Below are positions 48,238-58,745 of a DNA stretch of 64,000 nucleotides, piece after piece. Source of the stretch: Ovis canadensis (taxonomy: Eukaryota > Chordata > Mammalia > Artiodactyla > Bovidae); the NCBI RefSeq assembly GCF_042477335.2, contig NC_091246.1, forward strand, positions 21,387,001 to 21,451,000, in the 5' to 3' direction. The notes beneath the pieces were generated by a model. It saw only the letters and a list, made by a program, of their open reading frames with translations. It was not told the DNA's origin and searched no databases. The position numbers were made by a program, and so were the translations under genes. The stretch's first letter is position 1; each line of letters opens with the position of its first letter.

Positions 48238-50116
48238 CAGTTTAGTTCAGTTCAGTTCAGTCACTCAGTCATGTCCGACTCTTTGCGAACCCATGAATCA
48301 CAGCACGCCAAGCCTCCATGTCCATCATCATCTCCCGGAGTTCACTCAAACTCATGTCCATCAAGTCGGTGATGCCATCCAGCCATCTCATCCTCTGTCG
48401 TCCCCTTTTCCTCCTGCCCTCAATCCCTCTTAGTATCATAGTCTTTTCCAATGAGTCAACTCTTTGCATGAGGTGGCCAAAGTATTGGAGTTTCAGCTTT
48501 ATCATCAGTCCTTCCAAAGAACACCCAGGACTGATCTCCTTTAGAATGGACTGGATGGATCTCCGTGCAGAGAGTTCAAGGGACTCTCAAGAGTCTTCTC
48601 CAACACCACAGTTCAAAAGCATCAATTCTTCGGTTTTCAGCTTTCTTCACAGTCCAACTCTCACATCCATACATGACCACTGGAAAAACCATAGCCTTGA
48701 CTAGATGTACCTTTGTTGGCAAAGTAATGTCTCTGCTCTTCAATATGCTATCTATGTTGGTCATAACTTTCCTTCCAAGGAGTAAGCGTCTTTTAATTTC
48801 ATGGCTGCAGTCACCATCTGCAGTGATTTTGGAGCCCAAAAAAATAAAGTCTGACATTGTTTCACTATTTCCGCATCTATTTGCCATGAACTGATGGGAC
48901 CAGATGCCAGGATCTTAGTTTTCTGAATGTTGAACTGTAAGCCAACTTTTTCACTCTCCTCTTTCACTTTCAACAAGAGGCTTCTTAGTTCCTCTTCACT
49001 TTCTACCATCAGAGTGGTGTCACCTGCGTATCTGAGGTTATTGATATTTCTCCCAGAAATCTTGATTCCAGCTTGTGCTTCTTCCAGCCCAGCGTTTCTC
49101 ATGATGTACTCTGCATAGAAGTTAAATAAGCAGGGTGACAATATACAGCCTTGACAGACTCCTTTTCCTATTTGGAACCAGTCTGTTGTTCCATGTCCAG
49201 TTCTAACTGCTGCTTCCTGACCTGCATAAGGTTTCTCAAGAGGCAGGTCAGGTGGTCTGGTATTCCCATCTCTTTCAGAATTTTCCAGTTTATTGGGATC
49301 CACACAGTCAAAGGCTTTGACATAATCAATAAAGCAGAAATAGATGTTTTTCTGAAACTCTCTTGCTTTTTCAATGATCCAGCCGATGTTGGCAATTTGA
49401 TCTCTGGTTCCTCTGCCTTTTTTAAAACCAGCTTGAACATCAGGAAGTTCATGGTTCACGTATTGTTGAAGCCTGGCTTGGAGAATTTTGAGCATTACTT
49501 TACTAGCATGTGAGAAGAGTGCAATTGTGTGGTATTTGAGCATTCTTTGGCATTGGAATGAAAACTGACCTTTTCCAGTCCTGTGGCCACTGCTGAGTTT
49601 TCCAAAGTTGCTGGCATATTGAGTGCAACACTTTCACAGCATCATCTTTCAGAATTTGAAATAGCTCCACTGGAATTCCATCACTTCCACTAACTTTGTT
49701 TGTAGTGATGCTTTCTAAGGCCCACTTGACTTCACATTCCAGGATGTCAGGCTCTAGGTGAGTGATCACACCATCATGATTATCTGGGTCTTGAAGATCT
49801 TTTTTGTACAGTTCTTCTGTGTATTCTTGCAACCTCTTCTTAATAGCTTCTGCTTCTGTTAGGTCCATACCATTTCTGCCCTTTACTGAGGCCATCTTTG
49901 CATGAAATGTTCCCTTGGTATCTCTAATTTTCTTGAAGAGATCTCTAGTCTTTCCCATTCTGATGTTTTCCTCTATTTCTTTGCATGATCGCTGAGGAAG
50001 GCTTTCTTATCTCTCCTTCCTATTCTTTGGAACTCTGCATTCAGATGTTTATATCTTTCCTTTTCTCCTTTGCTTTTCACTTCTCCTCTTTTCACGGCTA
50101 TTGTAAGGCCTCCCAG
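48238..50116 (-). mobile_element. BovB LINE, 3' part of a 5'-inverted element
   Basis: The reverse strand runs from the linker (GKTRDLFKKIRDTKGTFHAK) through reverse transcriptase (CFIDYVKAFDCVDPNKL; GVCQGCILSPCLFNFYAEYI; NNLRYAGDTTLM, where YADD has become YAGD) to the BovB 3' end at 48238. Two long open stretches (49503-49958 and 48761-49543) are separated by a frameshift near 49510. The YAGD change removes a catalytic aspartate. Confidence 0.92.
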
Positions 50117-51353
50117 ACAAGAATGTGGCAAACCACTTCAGTATTTCATATTGTTCATGGGGTTCATGAACCAACCACTTCAGTATTCTTGCCTTGAGAA
50201 CCCCATGAACAGTATGAAAGGCAAAATGATAGGATACTGAAAGAGGAACTCCCCAGGTCAGTAGGTGCCCAATATGCTACTGGAGATCAGTGGAGAAATA
50301 ACTCCAGAAAGAATAAAGGGATGGAGCCGAAGCAAAAACAATACCCAGTTGTGGATGTGACTGGTGATAAAAGCAAGGTCCGATGCTGTAAAGAGCAATA
50401 TTGCATAGGAACCTAGAATGTTAAGTCCATGAATCAAGGCAAATTGGAAGTGGTCAAACAGGAGATGGCAAGAGTGAACATCGACATTCTAGGAATCAGC
50501 AAACTAAAATGGAGGACTGGAATGGGTGAATTTAACTCAGATGACCATTGTATCTACTACTGTGGGCAGGAATCCCTTAGAAGAACTAGAGTAGCCATCA
50601 CGGTCAACGAAAGAGTCTGAAATGCAGTACTTGGATGCAATCTCAAAAACGACAGAATGGTCTCTCTTCATTTCCAAGGCAAACCATTCAATATCACAGT
50701 AATCCAAGCCTATGCCCTGACCAGTAATGCTGAAGAAGCTGAAGTGGAATGGTTCTATGAAGATCTACAGGACCTTTTAGAACTAACACCCAAAGAAGAT
50801 GTCCTTTTCATTATAGGGGACTGGAATGCAAAAGTAGGAAGTCAAGAAACACCTGAGGTAACAGGCAAATTTGGCCTTGGAATATGGAATGAAGCAGGGC
50901 AAAGGCTAATAGAGTTTTCCCAAGAAAACACACTGGTCATAACACACACCCTCTTCCAACAACATAAGAGAAGACTCTACACAAGGACATCACCAGATGG
51001 TCAACACCAAAATCAGATTGATTATATTCTTTGCAGCCAACGATGGATAAGCACTATACACTCAGCAAAAACAAGGCCAGGAACTGACTGTGGCTCCTTA
51101 TTGCCAAATTCAGACTTAAATTGAAGAAAGTAGGGAAAACCACTAGACCATTCAGGTATGACCTAAATCAAATCCCTTATGATTATCCAGTGGAAGTGAG
51201 AAATAGATTTAAGGAAATATATCTGATGGATAGAGTGCCTGATGAACTATGGACGGAGGTTCATGACATTGTACAGGAGACAGGGATCAATACCATCCCC
51301 ATGGAAAAGAAATGCAAACAAGCAAAATGGCTATCTGGGGAAGCCTTACAAAA
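50107..51353 (+). mobile_element. BovB LINE, inverted 5' part (5' region and endonuclease)
   Basis: Forward strand: 5' region ('gtgtggcaaaccacttc'-like start, 'gaggaactccccaggtcagt', 'caatattgcataggaacct'), then the endonuclease: ISKLKWRTGMGEFNSDDHCI, IYYCGQESLRRTRVAITV, VLFIIGDWNAKVGSQETPEV and SPDGQHQNQIDYILCSQRW. The expected DH after DCGS is deleted. It stops at 'ggggaagccttacaa', where the 3' part at 48238-50116 takes over in the other orientation. Confidence 0.9.
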
Positions 51354-51521
51354 AAAGGCCTTATACCAGCAGTATATTAATTTTACAACAATCAGGGTAA
51401 AATAATTTATACTAATGTGTGATGGACACTCCCATAATCATGAAAGTTATACATATTTTTACAAGAGGATGACTATGCCAAAATTAATGCCTATTTAGTA
51501 AAACATAGGACAATGCTAGGT

Positions 51522-51737
51522 ACTTCCCAGGCACTGCTAGTGGTAAAGAACCCATCTGCCAAGGAAGGAGATATAAAAGATGTGGGTTCGATCCCTGGGT
51601 CTGGAAGATCCCCTGGAGGAGGGCACGGCAACCCACTCTAGTGTTCTTGCTTGGAGAATTCCATGGACAGAGGAACCTGACGGGCTACAGTCCAAAGGGC
51701 CACAAAGAGTTGTACACAACTGAAGCAACTTACCATG
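51522..51737 (+). mobile_element. Bov-tA SINE
   Basis: Forward copy of the subtype with 'cactgctagtggtaaagaac', 'gatgtgggttcgatccctgg', 'tggaggagggcacggcaacc' and the tail 'actgaagcaacttaccatgc'. Confidence 0.9.
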
Positions 51738-52739
51738 CATCGCAGGATAATGTTACAGGGTGTCAAATCAACATAGGACTGTTTGTTTTTTTTTTTTAAT
51801 AGGGGGAACAAGAAAAGAATAATTAAGTTTTATATAGATGAACTCACAGGGTCTGCTTCTGTAAACTGACTTGATTTTTTTTTCCAGATGTTCTAGATTT
51901 CTTCCCTCCTCAAATTATGCTACCACAGTTTCTCTATCAACTCCACATATTTTTTTATTCATTTTTACCCAGAAAGCTTCTTATAACAGTAGGGTCTCCA
52001 GCAATAGAGACAAAGAAGTTGCTGTGGGAGAGGGCATAGTTGGGCTCCTAGGTGTTATTAGTTAAAGGTGAGCACACTTTTCATCTGAATATTGGTTTAA
52101 AATAGCTACATTGCTACTACTGCATAGAATACTGACCCAGAGATAGAAACATGCCATTTAATATTGTTGTCATCTACAAAACAAAGCTAGACATGTGGAA
52201 AACTTGAAATATCTCAAGGTATAGGCAAAAAAAGATGGTTTTGCGAGCCTTAATATGTATATGACAGAACCGATAACCTACAAGAAGCTGCTTCTTCCCA
52301 TGGAACTAGGAAGGGTTCACGGGGTCCATGTCCTGCCACACAGACAACTGCCAAGAGCTGTCTCCACAGTCCCAGTACAAAGGTGAAAGTTTGAGCTCTA
52401 GGGGGTTAAATGTCACATCCAGAGGGAAACAGAGATGAGAATAGCATCCAAGTTCCTGACTTACATAGTATTCTTTACTCCAGCCATTCCTGGACTACCT
52501 CCAAAAAATCTCAACTTTCAGCCTTCACATTCCTGGTACCAGAAAACACAGATATACACAAAAGCACATTTTAAATTGTGAGAATTTGGATTTGTTTTTG
52601 TTTATTTGACTCTCCAACGTGGGTTCTTAGATTAGTAGTTCTCATTTCAAATCTGGTAATAAAGAGCGCTTCATCTTCTCTGAGTGAGCCAATTTTGAAA
52701 TTTGGCTGATTCTTGCTACCAACAGTGCATCTGGGATGA
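51738..52739. other. Intergenic DNA, no recognised gene
   Basis: Contains a T-run at 51788-51799. No gene or repeat recognised. Confidence 0.45.
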
Positions 52740-52860
52740 ACTTAAAATTTTGAACCCACTCTGCCACTCACTATGTGATGACTTTGTGCAAATAACTTTC
52801 CTCAGATACAATTTTCTATTCTGTAGAACGGGAATAATAACACTAATGTGATAAAGTTGC
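52740..52860 (-). mobile_element. MIR/MIRb SINE
   Basis: 'gaacccactctgccactcac', 'gcaaataactttcctcagat', 'tagaacgggaataataacac' match reverse MIR, diverged. Confidence 0.65.
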
Positions 52861-52864
52861 CTTA

Positions 52865-53625
52865 TGATTTCACAGCAATGGTATCTCTCATGGATTACTG
52901 CAACAGCATAACTCCTGATCTCCTGACTTCATCCCAGCCCACCTTTCCTCTTCCATCAGCAGAGCAGCTAGAGTGGTAAAACACAAGTTCACAAGTCATT
53001 CTTCTGCTTATCTCCCCCCTTCCTAGTGCCTTCTTATCCCTTTTGGAGTAGAAGTCAAAGTTAATGATTGGCTTACATTATCTGTACCTCCTCATTGCTG
53101 CTCTGACCTCACCATCCACCACGCTCATACTGGATCAGTTGTGCCAGCAACTTGACCTCTTTACTACTCTTCAAACATAGTGGAAACACTCCCACCTCAG
53201 AGCCTTGGCACTTGCTGTTTCTCTGCTTGGAAATTCTTTAAGTACTCATATGAATTGCTCCCTCACCTCCCTTTAGATCTTTATTCAAAAGTAATCTTCT
53301 CAAAGGGTTTACCCCAGTTCCCCCATCTAAAATTACTAACCAATCTCCTCCATAATACTTCTTTTCTGCTATTTTTCTCCTTAGTAGCAACTAACATATC
53401 CAAATTTACTTACTTCTATGTTTTATTGTCTGTCTCTCTCACTAAAATATAAGCTGAACATTAGCATTTTGTTCACACATTAACTATGTGACTTTGTTGG
53501 GGGTTAATATATTCTCCACTCCTCTGAACCAGAGTTTATTCATCTTTTCCCCAGTATAGTCCTACAGCAATGCTGGCACATAGTAAGAATTTAACTAATG
53601 GGCACTGAATTGATGATTGAATCTT
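52865..53625 (+). mobile_element. L2 LINE 3' part
   Basis: Diverged C-terminal L2 text: 'tggattactgcaacagcata' (the DYCN motif), 'agcagctagagtggtaaaac', 'ctcagagccttggcacttgc', 'tgctccctcacctcccttta', then the 3' UTR 'caatgctggcacatagtaag'. An ancient mammalian element. Confidence 0.8.
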
Positions 53626-55307
53626 TTAGAAACTTTCAAAATTATGACCACTGAAGCATGAACAAGAAGTGGTGGGAGAGGAGGAAAATGTGGGGAAAGG
53701 ATTGAAGAGAAGCATGTCAGAGATGCTCAGAGTGCAGTGATATGGAAAAAGAGAACCAAGCAGCATGAGAAAACAGAAAGGAATCAGGGTCACATAATTG
53801 AAAAACCTAGGAAAGAAACAAAAGGAAGCATAAGAAGGAAGGGTTGTTCTTCACTCTTCAATATTCACAAGATTTAGTTACAGTTTTATCGAAAGCCAGG
53901 GCAGCACTTTCCTCAAAACCATGGGAATAATCATTTATTCTATGAATAAACAGTTCAGCCATTCCCCCAAGTGGTTCTTGACTCGTGAGAGATGGAAAGA
54001 ATACACCGCTACCACTGGGAAAGCCTGTTAACAATTCCTAGGAAGTAAATATAGAACCCGGGTTATAAAATAAAATCTAACCTTTTTTTCCGGCACGCTT
54101 ACTTCATTTTCACTTGTTCTTAGAGGCAGGCAGAGGTCTTACACCAGGCACCTCAGCCTCGAATTCCTATTGAGAAATGGCTGACACCGCAGCTTAGGGC
54201 CACGACTGGAAGCAGCACACAGCGCTCGATTCAAGATGGCAGCTGATGGGCCGCGTGCAGAGACTCCACGTGGAATCTTCATTACATGCTCTCTGGTGTG
54301 AGCTGCACAGCTGTGCCTGCCTTCCCAGGGACTCTGCCCCTCCCTATCGATGAGATTCCTATAAAGCAACCCCATCTGCGGCCTGAGGAAGCCTGTTCCG
54401 TAGGGTGCATGCTTGCGCCTCTCCATTATCTGATGAAAGAAAAAAAAAACTTTACTTTTCATCTAAACTTGGTCTATTCTTTTGGCTCCAAGGACGCTGG
54501 GCAGTAAAACCTTTGTTAGGGCACAATTGGAAAGGGAAAGTAACACAGTAGCTCTTGGATGCCATTAACAGATTAGATACAACTGTTCTTCATCGCCACC
54601 TATTTTCTTGGGAACCTGGTCTGAGCACATGTGATGCCAAGCATCAAGATAATCACTCTAGGGCATGGTCATAATCTGGAATGTCATACTCCTCCACACA
54701 CACATATTCACACACAGACAAGCACACCTCCTTACTACACAATCAATTCCCAGTCTTCTTGGAATGCAAGGACCACAAAATTCTATAATTTTCTTTTTTC
54801 AGATCCTAATCAGTGGAATCATTTGGAGCAAAAGGAAAGTTCCAACATCCATGCACCAGAGCCTCTCTAGGGCTCCAGGAAGAATCTTTCCTTTCTGGTT
54901 CAGACTCTAGTATGAGTGCCACTTTGGCCTCATGGGAGTCTTTTCTCTAGCACCCCAGTCTTGCAAGAGCTAATTAGAATGTCAGGTAAGGTTAGTGCTG
55001 AGATGGCTTTCAAGATCTGTGCTGAGCAAAACAGCATTCACTTTGCAAGCTTCTTGAAAATTTTATTTAGCTAGAGCCTCTTCATCCCAAGGATTTAAAG
55101 CAAGATGGAAACTGTAGCTCATGAATCAAAACAACTCTCCAGAGCTAAAAGCTAGCTGTATTTGCATAACAATTTACCAGATCCAAATAGCAGGGCAAGG
55201 TTAGGTAAAATAAATTGCCAAGGTCATGGTTCTCTGAAAGTGTTATTGAAATTCAGAACTCCTGATGCCAGGTGTTTGTTCTGCCCCATGGATATCTCAC
55301 CTACTCT
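53626..55307. other. Intergenic DNA upstream of GRIN3A
   Basis: 54120-54300 is somewhat richer in CpG than its surroundings but carries no recognisable exon. No repeat recognised. Distal regulatory sequence is possible; nothing in the sequence proves it. Confidence 0.45.
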
Positions 55308-55320
55308 CCTCATAAATGAT

Positions 55321-55519
55321 GAATGCATGCTAAGTCGCTTCAGTTGTATCTCTTTGCAACCCCATGGACTGCAGCCCACCAGGCTCCTCTGTCTATGAGA
55401 GTCTCCAGGCAAGAATACTGAAGTGGGTTGCTACGCCCTCCTCCAGGGCATCTTCCCCACCCAGGAACTGAACCCAGGTCTCCTGCACTGCAATAGATTC
55501 TTTACCACCGGGGAAGCCC
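55321..55519 (-). mobile_element. Bov-tA SINE upstream of GRIN3A, with target-site duplication
   Basis: Reverse copy ('gctaagtcgcttcagttgta' to 'ttaccaccggggaag') flanked by CCTCATAAATGAT at 55308-55320 and 55520-55532 (13 bp, perfect). Confidence 0.94.
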
Positions 55520-55532
55520 CCTCATAAATGAT

Positions 55533-56029
55533 ACTGTGGCCTGAAATAAAATAAATCTACTGTGTGTGTGGAAACCAGTGCGCTACCCTTAACCTGCTCC
55601 TTTCAACTCCAGATTGGTCGGGTCATGGAGGAAAAGGTCAAATCGTAATCCACTGACCTCCTTGTATTCAATACCACACAAATCAGAGCTCTTACTAGTA
55701 GCTATAATCTGAAGGACTCTTGGTCTAAACCAGAATCTGCTGTTGAGTGTGCTTTCAAAGCATTGATATTTTAAATCTCTTGGTCACATAATTGCTTCAA
55801 ATTTTGTTATAATTCTGAGAACCAGAAAACATTGGGATCCTCAAAAAAAAAAAAAAAGTCAAACGTCCACGTGCCAAAAAGCAGGAAGCTGAGGAGATTA
55901 AACATATATATGTGGTTCTTGCTTTAATACCTCTAGCTAGAAAAACCTTTAAAAAGACATCGAAGAAGAGCTTCTTAAAGTCACTGCCTCTTTCAGCCTA
56001 TCCCAGGGAAGCACTGGATTTCAGATTCC
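55533..56029. other. GRIN3A upstream flank, non-island
   Basis: AT-rich proximal upstream DNA with a 14-bp A-run at about 55843. No repeat recognised. Confidence 0.5.
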
Positions 56030-56367
56030 TCAGGCGCAACTCCGAATTCAGAATTCGTCTTAGGGCGCAAGGAATATCGCCAACTACGACTCCCGGCCTT
56101 GGAGGGGCGAGAACTTGTCAGGGGCGCGGGAAGGGCCACCCGCGACTCTCAACCATCAGCGGGCGTTTAGCGCAGCCAAGCGACAGGCCGGCGCCTGGCT
56201 CAGCAACAGGGAGGCGCCAGCTGAGGCGGGGAGAACTTTGCGCTCCGAGCAGAGCCACCCTTTGCTGGCCAGTCGCGTCGCTCCTCTGAGGAAGCCGGCG
56301 GCGGCGGCGACTGGGCGGAAAGAGGACGAAAGAAAGAAACGGAGGAAGTAGCGAGGGAAGAAGAAAA

Positions 56368-56836
56368 ATGAAGCCAGCTCTGGGGGAGCCCGCGAGAGGG
56401 CGGCCGACGACGGAGCTAGGAGGATTTGGCTGCTTTCTCGCACCCCAGGTGTGAACCCTCTTCTCCTGCGCGAGGCCAAGGAAATAAGTGGGTCTCGTCT
56501 GGGCGGAAAAAGAAGAGTCAAGAATCCAAGTGAGCTTCTTGCCTCCTCGCTCACCGTTGCCCCCTAGAAATCCCCTCGGCTTCTCAGCCCAGCCTCCCCG
56601 CGGGACCGGACGCAGTGCCCGAGCCGCCCTGCGGATGGGGCGGGCAGGGAACGGGCGCCCAAGCCGCGGGTGACCAGCGCCGCCCGCCCCGCTCCGCGCA
56701 GGGACCGGGCGGGCAGAGGATGCGAGGCGGAGGGACTTGGGAGCGGGTTCTGAGACTGCCGAGGGCGCGCTAGCCTCCCATTTGGATGGCCCAGAGTCCG
56801 CCCCAGCACCTGCCACCGCTTCGCCAAGCCGAGTGA
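56368..56836 (+). promoter_or_regulatory. Cluster of short upstream ORFs in the probable GRIN3A 5' leader
   Basis: Four ATG-initiated short frames precede the GRIN3A start: 56368-56454 (28 codons plus stop), 56635-56673 (12 plus stop), 56720-56773 (17 plus stop) and 56786-56836 (16 plus stop). All end before the main ATG at 56939, so none overlaps it. The last two are in frame with GRIN3A but closed by TAG and TGA. Whether all lie in the mRNA depends on the unseen transcription start. A repressive effect on translation is inference from how such frames usually act. Confidence 0.55.
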
Positions 56837-56938
56837 GCGGCGCGCGGGACCTGGGGGCGGAGACCTTAGGCGGCGGCTGCTGCAGCGGGGTGAGCCGGGC
56901 GCAGGAGGGGGCGCGCTTTCTCCCTGCGGGTCTCAGTA

Positions 56939-57637
56939 ATGAGGAGACTGAGTTTGTGGTGGCTGCTGAGCAGGGTCTGTCTGCTGCTGCCGCCGCCCTG
57001 CGCACTAGTGCTGGCCGGGGTGCCTGGCTCCTCCTCGCACCCGCAGCCCTGCCAGATCCTCAAGCGCATCGGACACGCGGTGAGGGTGGGCGCGGTGCAC
57101 TTGCAGCCCTGGACCACGGCCCCCCGCGCGGCCAGCCGCACCCCGGACGGCAGCCGGACAGGCGCCCCGCGCGATGAACCTGAGCCAGGGACTTGGCTGC
57201 CCCCGGCGCCCTCGCCAGGCGCACGCTGGTTGGGGAGCGCCCTGCATGGCAGGGGGCCGCTGGGCGCACGGAAGCCGGGGGAGGGCGCCAGGGCCGAGAC
57301 CCTTTGGCCTCGGGACGCCCTCCTCTTCGCCGTGGACAACCTGAACCGCGTAGAAGGACTGCTGCCCTACAACCTGTCTTTGGAAGTAGTGATGGCCATC
57401 GAGGCGGGCCTGGGCGATCTGCCCCTCTTGCCCTTCTCCTCCCCTAGCTCGCCGTGGAGCAGTGACCCTTTCTCCTTTCTGCAGAGCGTGTGTCACACCG
57501 TGGTGGTGCAAGGGGTATCGGCGCTGCTCGCCTTCCCTCAGAGCCTGGGGGAGATGATGGAGCTCGACTTGGTCAGCTCCGTCCTGCACATTCCAGTTAT
57601 CAGCATCGTGCGCTACGAGTTTCCACGGGAGAGTCAG
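56939..57637 (+). CDS. GRIN3A: GRIN3A exon 1 (NMDA receptor subunit GluN3A, N-terminal part)
   Basis: This exon encodes the first 233 residues of GluN3A, the glycine-binding NMDA-receptor subunit of the neuronal plasma membrane that lowers calcium permeability of the channel. I recognise the protein: it starts [10 protein letters not shown] and contains the family stretches [20 protein letters not shown] (about residues 36-55), [20 protein letters not shown] (123-142) and [20 protein letters not shown]. Residues 1-26 form a hydrophobic signal peptide. The rest opens the extracellular amino-terminal domain and has a glycosylation sequon at Asn145 (NLS). The start ATG has a purine at -3. The exon ends after codon 233 in phase 0 at CAG|gtgaga, a strong splice donor; reading on gives four intron codons and a stop. 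The segment at residues 60-120 is Pro/Gly/Arg-rich and low complexity. Later exons (ligand-binding domain and channel) lie outside the window. Confidence 0.96.
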
Positions 57638-58599
57638 GTGAGAGGAGTCTGACGCTTGGAGTGGAGATGGACGCCACTAGGGGCCGGGACGGTAGCGGCG
57701 GCTGGGGTGGGGAGGATGGGTGGCGGGCGGAGAGGGAAAACCCGGGTGAAGACCTTAGGGACGTGGGGCTTTACAACTTTGATACTGTTTGAGGATCGGA
57801 CCATATCCGTAGGTTATAGGTAGGAGGATCTCAGTAGGAGTAAAATAAAACATATTCAAACTCAGATGGAAATAAAATGAGAGGTAAAGGTAGCAAGATG
57901 GAAGGAAGAAAGTGGGAGAATAAGCGAAAAAGTCTTCACGTTTTGACCAGTTGGGAGAAACCTAGTGGTTACCCGATGGAAGTTGAAGTCCCAAGTTCAG
58001 GAGCATAGAGAGCTATCGAGGTTCTAATGATTAGCGTGGGGGATGGGCATAGAAGAGCCCGGATTGCCAGAGTCGTTCAGTCCCGGGAAGAAATCTGAAA
58101 GCAACTGTCAGAAAGAGCACCTGCCCTCTCTGACTTTGGACGACTTCCCTGAGCTTTAGGCCATGGTGTAAAGAAAACACCTCCCTCTAAATTCCTGTGC
58201 ATAAACATGAAATCTGCAATTAGTACAGAAGCAATAGGTAGTCTGGTAATTAGTCTCGGATATTGAAAGGCATTAAAAACATAATCTGATACCGGAAAAA
58301 TGGATGGGAGGACTCATCTAGGACTGTGTCTTTGTCCCTACCCTCTCTCCATGTGATGTGGGTTCAGAAACTGGCTATATTTAGTTGTGTTCTCAGCCCA
58401 TTTCTGCACCAATTGTCTAGAAATAAAGAAGACTAATAATTTCGTTTCCTATGGGTTAAATGTGTGTGTGTGGTTTCAATAGAGGAAGCTATTTGTGAAC
58501 TTAACTGTTGACAATTAATAATAAGATAAATATATTTTTAAAGGCAGGGTCCTCTTAGCAATGGGAGCTTTCTGCATTTTGTACATTATTTTTTAGTAA

Positions 58600-58745
58600 G
58601 ATATTAAGCGTTACTAAGCATTGCACAAAGTATTTATGAAACAAATAGTTAATTGTCTTTGGTCCCATTTTAAAGACTGAGAAACTGAGGAAAGTTCAGA
58701 GGCTTGATCCACATTGGTTGGTATATTAGTAAAAGAGTCCAGACT
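58600..58745 (+). mobile_element. Weak MIR in GRIN3A intron 1
   Basis: 'cccattttaaagactgagaa', 'actgaggaaagttcagaggc' and 'agtaaaagagtccagacttg' resemble the centre and end of a MIR. Confidence 0.55.

Larger units (their letters stand above)
56030..57740 (+). promoter_or_regulatory. CpG island covering the GRIN3A promoter, 5' leader and exon 1
   Basis: Base composition changes abruptly near 56030 from AT-rich intergenic DNA to very GC-rich, CpG-dense sequence, and changes back near 57740. Several GC-box cores (GGGCGG or its extension) are visible near 56317, 56397, 56500, 56637 and 56706. I see no clear TATA box. The layout (island over the leader and first coding exon of a neuronal receptor gene) is typical of a CpG-island promoter with dispersed starts. 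The transcription start is not visible in the sequence; the leader probably begins somewhere between 56100 and 56600. A young SINE at 55321-55519 ends about 500 bp upstream of the island. Confidence 0.85.

Noticed and set aside
54120-54300. Second small CpG-rich patch as a promoter or exon
   Set aside because: Too short and too weak in CpG compared with the island at 56030-57740; no exon or known gene sequence seen.
56118-57005. Long antisense open frame (about 295 codons) across the GRIN3A CpG island
   Set aside because: It begins with GTG, not ATG, and its openness follows from high GC content and few stop codons. No recognisable domain; composition is Pro/Arg/Ala-rich. Antisense transcription from the island is possible, but a protein is not supported.
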